From the NCBI GenBank assembly GCA_029224185.1, contig CM055189.1, positions 23,597,603-23,661,602 of the forward strand: 64,000 bases of DNA, given 5' to 3'. The position numbers and the translations under genes are program-made. The DNA comes from Karalla daura (lineage: Eukaryota; Chordata; Actinopteri; Chaetodontiformes; Leiognathidae). Of the stretch, positions 38,024-48,578 are shown in pieces. How positions within the stretch are numbered: the first letter of the stretch is position 1; each line of letters begins with the position of its first letter. The notes under the pieces are model-generated. The model did not search any database and was not told the DNA's origin. It saw only the letters and a program-made list of their open reading frames with translations.

Positions 38024-38480
38024 CTGCACCAGGATACTTGCGGCGGCCGGAGGAAGAAATGGCCGTTACAAGCAGCACAGTAAAACCCCTCTGCTTGTGT
38101 TTTATTTGATTGAATACATTTTACGGTGGCTTTATGGAAATGACCGGACATGCGCCATTTTCCCGTTTTGCTCAGATGAGATCTTTTGTTTGTCACGCCA
38201 CGGTGCCCATCACAGAGGCCGATCAAAATTCCTCGCCACGGCCGGTAATGGTGAGCGCGAACTGAAAACTGCGTCACGCACTCATTCGAGATTGCAGAGA
38301 GCACAGGCAGGATAAATGAGACCGTGATTAGAGAGGAGAGCTCTTCCCGAGGCAGCTGTCCTATCCCTTTACGCCACGAGCACACTCAGTAATAGGTTCG
38401 CGCCGACAACAAACCACGGGTCTGTCATTAGCGGGGTGTCTTCATGCCTCTTCACCGACGCGAGTGAGCGCAAACCTGAT

Positions 38481-38481
<1 letters not shown>

Positions 38482-38513
<32 letters not shown>
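38482..38513. repeat. (CA)16 microsatellite
   Basis: An uninterrupted CA run of 32 bp. Confidence 0.95.
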
Positions 38514-38514
<1 letters not shown>

Positions 38515-38687
38515 CATGCCTCATTTATATGTTTTTAACTGCAGGCCTCTATTTATCGTGCCTCTCTCAGATGAGGCCCGTTGCCGTTTCCGATAGACTT
38601 TAAAAATAATCACTGGTTGCTGAGATTTAATCCGAGTCGCCGAAGTGGTCCATCAGTCCACATCTCCCACTCCACCCTCTGGTTCAG

Positions 38688-38972
38688 GTGACGGCCGCGC
38701 TAGACTCGACGCTCTGGGCTGTGTTTGAGATGCAATTACGATCGCGCGCTCTCTGCCACGACGCCCAGATTCGCTCTTCTCTCGTTACTCATTTGGAGAG
38801 AAACCGCAGCATTTCGGATCTTGGTTTAAAAGATGTGCTGCGCCAGCTTCAAACTAAGTATGTCCCCTTAGCTCCACCTCTTTCCAGCCAGAGCGAGGAC
38901 TCCTTGATTCAGCGATCAGGGGAGCTGAAATGGATTCATCGCGCCCGAAAGCGATTCAAAGTGCGTTTGCAG
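38688..38972 (+). other. Candidate exon (unproven), plus strand, antisense to inpp4b
   Basis: A 285-bp (95-codon) open stretch. It is preceded by a pyrimidine-rich acceptor-like tract ending ctctggttcag (38677-38687) and followed by a consensus donor, cag|gtaagag, at 38973. It would be in phase 0 at both ends. The translation (starting VTAALDSTLW, ending RFKVRLQ) looks like normal protein composition rather than low complexity, but I recognise no family or domain. Frames of this length arise by chance in 64 kb, so splice-like ends are the only positive evidence. No neighbouring plus-strand exon was found. Confidence 0.2.
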
Positions 38973-40059
38973 GTAAGAGCTCGGTGACAAAGCAAGGCGA
39001 GCCCGTCATACCTTCGACAACTGGGGTCTGGGGGGAGAGGGCGGGCGGATCGGCTACTGTACACCTGAGAGAGATCTAACCCCGTCGTGCCCCTTCTCAC
39101 ACCTCCACTCGCTCGCTTATCGTTCTCTCGGGCCCGCGCGTGTTCTCAAATATTCATGACCACGCAGCCGGTGTCATCTCACAATGTCGAAATGCGAAGC
39201 CCAAGGCGGGGGGGGGGATCATCCTGCTATGAAATTCTCCGGCCCTCTACGAATGCTAGAGCAGCCATCTATAAACCTCGCTCCATCAGCTCCTTCCCCC
39301 CTCGCTGCGACAATTCTTCCCTATTTGTTTCCACCGCAAAAACACTCGCGGTGCTTCGATGACGCAGCCAGCAAATGGCGAACCTGGTGAAAATGGCAAA
39401 CCCGGGCTTCTCCTTTCATATGCACCGAGCGGTGCCCGTGTTTGCTTCCCGCGTTCCATTGCAGGCGATCAGCTCGTGGCACTGAGCTGAGAGTGCCACG
39501 TGAAACTTTTGACAGCTGATTTGTAGCACCCGCACGCACAAACACAGAAAACACAGCCCCCGTGCTCGCACGCCCCGAGCAGAAAAAAAAAGCAAAGCAA
39601 AACGGCAACATTAAGTGACTGAGCCTTGGTTGAGTGATTCTCAATCTGCCACTTAAGCGGCTGGGGGACGGCGCATTGTGCCGGCTCATGTTCAGGGTCA
39701 TGCCCGTGTCACTTAAAGACTCTCTAATGAGACCCAGACAAGCACGCTGTGCCCAGCAGAGCGGAGCTGGAAAAGCTAAAAGCCAACTATAGCATAAGAG
39801 CACCAGGGTGAGGGGGGAGGAAAGCAGCACTGAAGAAGACCACTGCCCGAGGCCCACTGGCAGAAGTGACACCAGAAGGCATCAGAAAGGTCATGGACGG
39901 TCAGCGTCCTCCTTCCCGTGGAGGTGGCGAAGGTGTGGAGAGCAGTGGACAGTCGAGGGCCCGACAGGATGTGCCCTGGGACCCAGCTGCCGGGACAGAA
40001 CGGGAAAGAGGCTGCGCGTAGGCTTCATTCTGGCTGCATTTAAACCTTGTGGAAGAAAA

Positions 40060-40379
40060 GGCGGTGGCACGGTGACTCAGCGGTTAGCACCGTCAGCTCA
40101 GTGAGAAGGTGCGACGTGTGAATCCTCTGGAGACAACACGTGCAGTGTGCAGGTTCTCCCTGTGTCTGGGGAGATTTTCTCCGATTGGCCCATTATATAA
40201 GGCAACTGGAGATTTAGACTGTGAGCGAGAGAGTGAATGGCGTATGTGTCCTGTGATGGACTGGAGACCTGTCCAGCGTATCCCTTCGCTCTATGGGAGC
40301 TGGAGACAGGGGCCTTACGGACCCCTCGCAGGCATTGTTTGGTGCAAGGAGGGCAAGGCGACAGACGGACGGATGGATG
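40060..40379 (+). mobile_element. Degenerate tRNA-headed SINE-like element
   Basis: The sequence begins ggcggtggcacggtgactc and has a polymerase III A-box-like segment (cggttagcacc, around 40080) and a B-box-like tgtgaatcc at about 40117. It continues with the body motifs of the abundant teleost short repeat: gcaggttctccctgtgtctg, then gatggactggagacctgtcc. It ends in a gacggacggatggatg tail. This order matches the common fish GGCGGCACGGTGG...GATGGATGG family as I know it. Divergence from that pattern suggests an old copy. Boundaries are approximate and no clear target duplication was seen. Confidence 0.75.
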
Positions 40380-43040
40380 CCCTTCTTCCGACGTGAAGAA
40401 GCCTTAAGCCCTCAGATTTGGCGATAAGCGTGTTGCCTCGCGCGGCCCTGAATGTCAGTGCCATGCCCGGCACACCGACAGAGGTAACCGAGACGCTTCT
40501 CGCGGAGAGAGCACGGACAGCAGCATGGCAGGCGATCCAGAGTGACAACATTTCGTCCCGTGCCTGTGCATTATAACCATTCTAGAGCACACGTATAGTG
40601 CACGGGACGCTGCTTTTTAAGTAGGGCTGTTCTTGCGTAACGTATACGGATGGTGAATATTTGATTGGGTTGAATACCTTTCAGCTTTGGCGTTCCTTGC
40701 CATGTGTTTAATTTATCAAAACCTCTGGCACGCTACCGCGATACTTCCGGGAAGGAGCTGGGCAACGTATGGCCATTTTATACAGCGCTCACGCGGGTGA
40801 CGCTCGACATGAATATTCAATGCAAACCTCAGGGTGAACCGCGGCACTTGCTTGCTGGAGCAATTTTCAGCTGGGATTATGTTCCGGGGCCGGACTCGGA
40901 GAGGTAGAACAAAACAAAGAGAGGCAAGCGGAGGCCTCACCGTAAAAAGGCCATGTAGAGGGTCCGCGACACAAGGAAACCTCAGTTTAGAGGCCGAGCA
41001 GCAATCATTTCAGTGGCATGGTCTCGGGAATTTGTGTTTTGTTAACTGTGACAAGAGACAGTGCAGTGCAGAGCTTGTTTAGAAGGGCAGCAAAGAACTT
41101 CTCTGCATTTGTACTGCTGGTACACAGCTGGGTTCATGACTGAGTCACAGCCGCTTTAGTCATAACAACCAGCATTGAGGCTCAAACTTATAACCCCTCC
41201 AGCTGCAAGCCCCGTTCCCCAAAACTTTAGGACAAAACATCCACTGAAGCTTTACTTTTAAGCTACTTTGTCTGTGAACTTGGCCCTTTAACTCTTTGAA
41301 ACTGTGTGCAAGCACAAAGGCAGACTCGGGGAATATGCTGAGAACCAATTTCAGCTAATTTGGTAAACGAGGGTATCCTGGCGCGGTGCAGCACAATGAA
41401 CAGAGGAGAAGTCGGAGCAGGATGAATACATTACTGGCTGGAAGAATCTATTATCAGCAGGTGGGGTTTGTATTAGCCTAAAATTAGCTCCCCTCTCATC
41501 AGGAGACAGGAGTCCGGGCCCACTTCTCTGAGGAGAGTGCGGTCTCCAGGAGCTGAGCTGAGCCCCAGGGCACAAATACACACAAAATACTGAGGTTCTG
41601 CACACCAACGGTGCATGCAAGGCTACGTAATGCCCTTGCCTCATGCATGATGACACAGATTCTCACTGGGGTCTCTCGGAATTGAAAACTTAAACTGAGT
41701 GAGTCAGATGTGTTTATTGCATACAGTGCGGGAGTCGGGCTGTTTGTAAGACTGCTTGAGCTGAGCGCTGCTCACAATAATCCCATTCACACAAGTGAAA
41801 ATATAATTTCAATTATCCAGAGGAAATGGTGGCTGGAGCCGTTTCCAGGAAAACAAAAAAAGTCCCCAGATCTGATGGTGCCCAGGACACATCCTGAGGA
41901 TGCTTCCTGTGTGATTTCACCCGATGAACATGCGCAGTGCTGTGAACCAGAGCTGTGTCGGGAAACCACATAAGCACGTCTACGTACACATTCTAGGCTA
42001 GGTTTTCTCTGAATGCTACAGCAAAGAATGACAAACATGATCTGACCTGTGTGCTTCCGCACCACTATCAGTATCCCCACTCTATGCACGTCTACGATCA
42101 ATTTTAGCTGCACTAACATCTATATGGAGGAAGCAAATCAAACACAAAGGTTTCAGAGGAGAATTAGTTTTGAGGTGCAGCATCATGGCTTTTGGCACAT
42201 TGTTTTGCAATGAGAAACTGTTTCCTGATCCGAGGTTAAAACATCCTCGATAAGGTCGATGAATCCCAAGCTGCTCTGAGGTTGTCAGAAATTGACTGAA
42301 CCAGTCAATGAATGGCTGTGAATATGTGAATGTGACTGAGTGGGCATGAACAAAAGTACTATATATGAACAACACACACAGTGACGACAAAACCCTCAAA
42401 GAGTCGTAGTAAAATGATACAAAGACTCCCCTGTGCCAAACCAAACGGCACTGCAACCATGTTTGTGCCGCCGTTGGCTTTGTGTCTGGACCACTGCTGT
42501 AATGCAGTCAGATTCAGCCGAAAGCTCCTGAGTGGAATGGCAAATTAGGATATGGGCACCTTGGGTTGAGGCGAGGTCCCTGACTAATACCATGCACACC
42601 CCTGCACTGAGCAGCCCGTTATGAAGTCCGTTTAAAATGCTCGAATCAGAGGGCCGGGCCCATTCACAATTCCGTGTATGGCCTCTCTCTCTCTCTCCCT
42701 CTCTCTTTTTTTTTCTGTTTAATTCACACTGATGTGCCGACTGTTTTTCCCAGGGGTTCTGGGACCGCTGCCACACTCCGACGCTCGTCGAAGGCCGCGC
42801 ACCCCGTTTCCTTCAAAACTCAAGGCAAGGGTCTCGGCCTGGAGCCGACTCAAACGAGTGATCACCGGGGGGAGCGCCATCGTTCGCGGCCCGCTGTCAA
42901 TCGGCGCACAACTCTGCTCCGGCAAGATGAAAGCTGCTCGAGCAACAAGCGGGGCATGGACGCGGACCCTTTGCTCGCACGCAAAAGGGCGAACCCACAG
43001 CGAGCGGCAAACGGAGAAGCGGAGCCGAGTGTCCACTCAC

Positions 43041-43157
43041 CGATTCCTGGCTCTTGTCCTTCGCATCGTACACGGTCAGCTTGACCAGTGTCTCCGGGCT
43101 GGCGGGGTACTCTGAAGGGAAGGTCACCCCCGTCAGGAACAGCGGGTCTTTGTTGGC
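43041..43157 (-). CDS. inpp4b: inpp4b exon 4 (C2 domain, central part)
   Basis: A 117-bp exon, 39 codons, phase 0 at both ends. On the minus strand the acceptor is ctctctctctgtgacag and the donor is GTGAGT (plus-strand ACTCAC, 43035-43040). It encodes [18 protein letters not shown], then a stretch containing [14 protein letters not shown]. This follows INPP4B ([15 protein letters not shown]...KLTVYDVKDKS) much more closely than INPP4A, which has IAFFQDS in the TFPSEYP position, so the b paralogue is the best call. The acceptor's pyrimidine tract is a CT microsatellite capped by a C run (plus-strand 43164-43199), so its strength may vary with repeat length. Confidence 0.97.
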
Positions 43158-43163
43158 CTGTCA

Positions 43164-43199
<36 letters not shown>
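43164..43199. repeat. (GA)n-G9 microsatellite forming a splice acceptor tract
   Basis: AGAG repeats ending in a G9 run. On the gene strand this reads as a C run followed by CT units directly before tgtgacag, and so supplies the polypyrimidine tract of inpp4b exon 4. Confidence 0.93.
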
Positions 43200-45591
43200 A
43201 CAACGCAGACGCGGGGTGAGATAGCGCCGGTGCGTGCGCGCGCGCGCGTGCGTGCGTGCGTGCGCCCCTGTGCACGTCTGTGGCGCCGCGCACATGTTCA
43301 TGGAAAAGGCAGCACGCCAAAGGGAGGAGAGCGAGGTTAGGGAGGGAGACTCGGTTGGGTAAATGAGCCGACAGCTGTGCTCACTCTGCCCTCCCCCTCC
43401 TCCTCCTCCTCCTCCTCCTCCCCGAGCCCGCTTCCACCATGCCTCCCCCTCTCACATGGCCTCCCTTGCTGCCTCTCCTGGACACGAAGCAGGAGGAGAC
43501 AGGGCTCTCCCCCGACGGCTCTACCTGGAGCTGAGGCGGCAGGCCGGAAGCCGCACATGTGACAGGCGAAATGGCACCGGCGACAGGGCGGCGATGGGAT
43601 TAGGTCTCCCATTGCCCTGGTGGGCGGCATGGCCAACTCTACGGGAAATCGCAGCGCCCGGGCACCCTTTGTGCGCTCACAGGTTTTGAACTGCAGTCCT
43701 TGTTTCGCCATGGCCAGTGGAGACCATAAAAGCATCCACCATCCAGCGAGGGTGCACCTGCTTCATTTTAGTTTTACACATCCCCTCTTAGCAATGGCAG
43801 AAGAGCTGCGAGACCTGCGGGAAACAGTCTCACCGTAGTTTTGTCTCTGGGGAGGAGTTTGCCACGGAGAAGGGAAAAACTCAGAGCACCTCGAGCAGAG
43901 CCGGCATCTGAAATGTGCACCTAGTTGCAAAAACTGCGACAAGAGGACACTTCCCGGCAGCGTCAGAAAGGCATCTAACGCTACTTTGTGAGGCAAACAA
44001 TAGTTCCTTGTTCGTAGAGAATTCAAACAGGTGTGAAATGCATGGAGGCCTGGCGGAACTGCATCGGCTGAATATCGGAAAAGATCAGTCATCTCAAGTT
44101 TGTTTTGTGTTGTCGCGCCGGGACAGTCTCAGGAGGCCCAGGTGCAGACCTGACGGTGGCCAAACAACGTCCTTGGGTCAACTGTGGTCCAAACGACCTT
44201 TTCAAACTGAGTGGGACACTGTCTGTGTTGTGCAAAGTAAGAACGAACCCTCGGTTTGATGTTTTTTTTCATGCCGCATCGAGACGTGGCAATGAACGCG
44301 GAGATGCGCAGGCTGTTATCGCACCGGGAGGAGGAAAATAGCTTTCGCCGTTTGGTGGCGCACACTTGAGTCGATTCAAAGCGCTTCGTGTTTAGACTGG
44401 GGACTTCCGCTTCCTCTGCTCGGCACAGATGGGCGTCTGCAAGAACGCACTCCCCTGGGACGGCACGGGGGCCCGCTGGAGGGGGTGAATGAGACTGGCA
44501 CAGACAGCCCGGCAGGCGTCTACCAACGTGTGGCTACGCCCTGCAGATAAAACAACACCGGTCCAGAAGCCGAGGCCGATTGAAACCAATGATAAATACC
44601 GCGGTAAACACTGGACAACCCTCAACATACACAGGCCAAACGTTCTGTCTGGCATGTCTCACTGCGTGTGTTTGCTGACAACAGTGTAATGAGATTTTTT
44701 TGGCGAAATGACGACGGCGTATGACCGGAACGAGATTCTGCTCAAAGTTGATGGAAGACGACGCTTTCCTCACGGGCCTTTCACATTGCTTTCACTTCAC
44801 ACGAGCCGGCAGGGCCGCAGGAAATCGGCGCGTAGCAGGTGTCACGCGTGAGGCGACTCCACGCCACACACCTCTCCAAAGAGCCGATCTCCATCGCGGG
44901 CAGGCAGATCTCTGTTAGGTGGGGCCGCTCGAGGCTGGCCGCCGATTGCCGCCTCAGAGAGCCTAAACGCGTTAGTTTGTTGTTCGCAGGCAAAAAAGAC
45001 AAACGCGAAACGAATGGTGAACCAGCAGCTGAGCCGGACCGACGCAGCAACCAGCCCCCAGTCACTGACAACAATAACGGGCATTGGAGGATTGGGAGGC
45101 GAGGCGTGCGCTGCTCTAAAAACAGCACTTTGCTGAACACAGGCCCGCACACACACAAAGACAGAATTATGCGTTTGACAACACGCACACGCACACACAC
45201 ACACACACACACAAGCATGTGGAGGAGAGCTCCCAGACCCACCTCCTCGCCGCACCACTAACCCCACCGATCCTCCATAAATCTTCCATGCGCTGACGGA
45301 GGGGAAATAAAACAAGTCTATCGGCCCGCGTTCCGGCCACTCCAGACACGGCAACAGCGGTCTCCGCGCCCGGCGCCGTCTCGCTGGCCGGCCGTGAGGC
45401 TTTGTGATCGGTGCGTGCGCGCCGGGCGACCTCCACACGAGGCCCGATTCAGCACGGCGGCTCCAGACTCGGAGGAACCGGCGCTCTCGGCTTTAGAGCA
45501 GACCTGGACACGCATCAGTCCAGCACGCGGACAAAAGTACAGACGGGGCCATTATACTGCAGGACGCGCAGGTACACGCACTCTCTCTCTC

Positions 45592-45594
45592 ACG

Positions 45595-45635
<41 letters not shown>
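45592..45635. repeat. CG/CA alternating microsatellite
   Basis: CGCGCGCG followed by about 16 CA units; alternating purine-pyrimidine. Confidence 0.94.
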
Positions 45636-45636
<1 letters not shown>

Positions 45637-45913
45637 ACACAATCCCCTGCACCTCCCCTCGCAGGCGCAGTGAATAGGCCTCATTCAGGACTTACCAGCA
45701 TGCTTGGCAGGCCGGACTGTGGCTGAATCTTCTTAGCGCTTCCGATGGGCTGAGATGAGCTACAGTGGCAAGCCTGTCTCCATGTCCGCACAGGAGTAAG
45801 CCCGTCTGTCATACAAGTGGTCAACATATGCTGTGGGAGCCAGCTGCCCCTCTCTTGTCTTTTTGTCCGCTCGGGTGGCAAACCTCGCTGGAGTGGCCAA
45901 TTTAGCCCATTAG

Positions 45914-45916
<3 letters not shown>

Positions 45917-45949
<33 letters not shown>

Positions 45950-45955
45950 TGTGTG
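45917..45955. repeat. (GT)n microsatellite
   Basis: GT run of 39 bp with one TTT interruption near the end. Confidence 0.95.
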
Positions 45956-48381
45956 GAATATTCTGGCTGGAGTCTCCCTGAGCTGAAGGGTACTCTCCCC
46001 TCCCTTGACCACTCGTAATTACACACACGCGCGCGCACACACACACTCTCACAGACTAGACTGCTTGGACCTCCTCCAGACAGGGGGTTCTTCGCTTGAC
46101 TAGTGTGACATCAAAGCTGGCTCTGTCCCGTCGGTTTGGGCGCGACGTCCAATCCCCCTCGAGAGCCGCCACTCCTCTGGACCCGCCGCCTGGCTCTCAG
46201 GAGTGGGATTTTCCGACCAGACTCCACGCAACGAGACTCCGACGCGTCTCGTTCTCTCGACCTAAGCAGTCACTGGTGCTCTCTGCCGTTTTACCAGCGG
46301 CAGAGCGAGCCACAGAGGCCACACCGAGACAGGCTCACTTTGTGCAGATGAAAGGGCCTGTGTTGGTGAGGAAACACGGCAAGTTCCTCAGTCGTATAGA
46401 GTATGAACAAATGTAAACTGTAAGACTGTCGGATAGAAAAGGCGATAAACAAGGGTATGGAAAATCTGTCATCTCGGTTTTACACCAACAGGCACCAATT
46501 TGCGACAAGAGGAAAATGATGCAAATGTAAAAGATATGTTACCAACTACATTTATCCAGCATCAGCACCGATGCTAGCGGAGCATGATTCAGCGCCGCAT
46601 TCTGGCTCCAAATCTCCCCTCTATTTATCACGCGAGCAAGTAAACAAACTGCCAAATTACGGCTCTGATAAAAATCTAGACGCTCTCTCTCTCCCTCAGA
46701 TCTATGACTTCGTGCCCTCAGATATTCACTAAGCAGAGAGCAGTGAGCACGTTCCCCCGGTCCCACGGTCCGTTATTGCATGTAAAAACATCACGTTATT
46801 CATTCACATCGGCCGCCATTCAGAACGCGACTACTGGAGGCCCCAGGACAGTGTCACCCGGTAAAAGTGCCCCGAACGGGGTTGTTACGCTGATCGCACA
46901 TGACGCCTGCTCTGGCTGAGGCGAGAGAGGGGCCACGCAGCAGCCGGCGCGTTCCGCCATCCGTCTCCCGAATGAAACCCCTCTGTCACACGCGAGCCCG
47001 AGTCCCGCTCAAGCTGCTGGGAGCTGGCATCCCGGGAATGTGACCAACGGGAGGAGCACGAGCGGCAGCTGGGCTGCCTTCGCATTTGTACGCACACGCA
47101 GCGGGGCACCCCGGCGTGCACACACACACATGCACACACATGCACGCGCACGCGCGGGCCGCGCGGCTCTATGAACATGCGCTGCAGCGCACGCTGCAGC
47201 ATGCGGAGGTTACACGCGACTGGGTCGCGCCGTTCAACGCGCGCTTCATCCCGTGTCACCCCACAGAGTCAAAGGGGCATGGACATCACAGCGTGGTGGG
47301 ACGCGCGAAGCTGGGGGAAACCTGCAGCGCTCGCTGTTAAACATGCCGGCGCGCGCGACGGCGGGGATCATCGCTTTTATTGCACTGTCCGGACTAATAA
47401 AGTGAATGGATGGCAGGGGAAAAACTCCCCGGACGAACTCAGACGCCCCTCGCGAGGCTGCGGAGCGCGCCCTTAAATCAGACTTGTAAAAGCGACACGG
47501 GGCGCGCACGTACCCTGTTTTTGTGGAGCCGAAAGCAGTCCATGTCCTCAGCCACCGATCCTGAACAGCACAGCCATGAAATCAGAGCTCCGGCGGCACT
47601 CCGAGTGTCTGCGGAGCTGCCTGAGCCAGCACACAGTATCCTACCACATCCTGTGTTTCTGCACACACACGCACGCACGCGCGCGCGCACACACATACCC
47701 CGCTGTTCCCTTGAAGGGGCTGAAGGGAAGAGAAATTGAAATGCAGCCTTTGAAAGAGACGGCTGTGCTAATTTAGCTTTGCCGGATTTGTGGGAAAATA
47801 ATGTGCCTCACAAAACTTTGCCGTCATATGAGGAAAGAAAGAAACTCTGTGTGTGTGTGTGTGTGTGCATGCGCGTGTGGGTGTCTACATGCATATGCCT
47901 AAGTGGGCGTTCCACAGTGGGGCACGGGACAGCTGTTGCCACCCAAAAAAACACTGCCTGTCGCCCTGGCAACAACTCCGTCACACTGGAAAGAGTGAAG
48001 GAGGCGCTTTGAGAGGTCAGAGAGCAGAAAAACACTCCCGACTGAGCGGCTCTCCCCATCGGTCGGAGTCAAGCGAACGCGCGGCGCACACACTGGCGGC
48101 CAGCGCTGATGGACAGACACGGCGGCTCCTCTGGACGGCCGCACTGTCCCAGCAAACAGAAGGTTAACGCTCATTGTCTGTTCTGGTTCAGTGAGTCAGA
48201 CGGAGGGGGGGGGGAGGTTGAGAGAGGCGAGGGCAGACAGAGATGGAGAGGCAGAGATGGACGGAACACTGACCAAGACCCAGTGACCCAGAGACACCGC
48301 GGAACAACAAACATCAGAGGTCAGAGCCCGTGTGTGTGCGTGCGTGCGTGTGTGTGTGTGTGCGTGCGTGCGCGGCCTTAC

Positions 48382-48500
48382 CTCCACTATCTCTGTGCAG
48401 GCATGAGAGACGAAGTGCTGCTTGTGGGGATCTATGACAGCCACCTGGACCAAAGCGTTGGGCTTCCTGTCCCTGCCTGAGGCCACCAGATCATTACAGG
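48382..48500 (-). CDS. inpp4b: inpp4b exon 3 (C2 domain, proximal part)
   Basis: A 119-bp exon. On the minus strand the acceptor is cctctctctgcag and the donor is GTAAGG (plus-strand CCTTAC, 48376-48381). The first two bases complete the alanine codon started in exon 2; 39 codons follow and it ends in phase 0. It encodes CNDLVASGRDRKPNALVQV, then a stretch ending HACTEIVE. INPP4B has the matching CKDLVAPVRDRKLNTLVQI...STEIVE, so the identity is clear. This is the first half of the lipid-binding C2 domain. Both splice sites sit against repeats: a purine-rich (GGGGA)n block upstream in sense (48507-48578) and a GT/GC run downstream (48330-48374). Confidence 0.97.
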
Positions 48501-48506
48501 CTGCAG

Positions 48507-48578
48507 AGAGAGGGGAGGATGGAGGGAGGGGGGAGGGGAGGGGAGGGGAGGAGGGGAGGGGAGGGGAGGAGGGGTGGG
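48507..48578. repeat. Purine-only (GGGGA)n tract at splice acceptor
   Basis: GGGGA/GGA units with hardly a pyrimidine over 70 bp. On the gene strand it is a CCCCT-rich tract running into the exon 3 acceptor. Confidence 0.94.

Larger units (their letters stand above)
23053..43040 (-). other. inpp4b intron 4
   Basis: A 19,988-bp intron between exons 4 and 5, including a 100-N gap. It holds a G-rich cluster at 23211-23432, C28 at 24472-24499, many CA, GT, CT and GA repeats (main ones listed separately), a fold-back hAT-type MITE at 33860-34063, a tRNA-headed SINE-like copy at 40060-40379 and a plus-strand splice-bounded open frame at 38688-38972. Repeat-poor stretches with ATTA/TAATTA cores occur near 29480-29680, 33340-33560 and 36960-37090. 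About 41160-42460 is AT-richer, with nothing recognisable in it. Both ends are in phase 0, so an in-frame alternative exon inside this intron could be included without disrupting the protein. I did not see one. Confidence 0.85.
43158..48381 (-). other. inpp4b intron 3
   Basis: A 5,224-bp intron. It contains the GA/G microsatellite at the exon 4 acceptor, an alternating CG/TG tract at 43230-43264, a TCC repeat at 43395-43422, CA/CG runs at 45181-45213 and 45592-45635, GT at 45917-45955 and a GT/GC run at 48330-48374 right next to the exon 3 donor. The remainder is unique sequence with no recognisable gene. Confidence 0.9.

Noticed and set aside
41160..41348. tRNA-like or SINE-like phrase around gaggctcaaacttataacccc
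   Set aside because: No complete A and B boxes in correct spacing and no cloverleaf could be drawn by eye.
42674..43084. Plus-strand open frame with an acceptor-like tttttcccag at about 42754
   Set aside because: It lies antisense to inpp4b exon 4, lacks a convincing donor and is probably a shadow of the real exon's codon bias.
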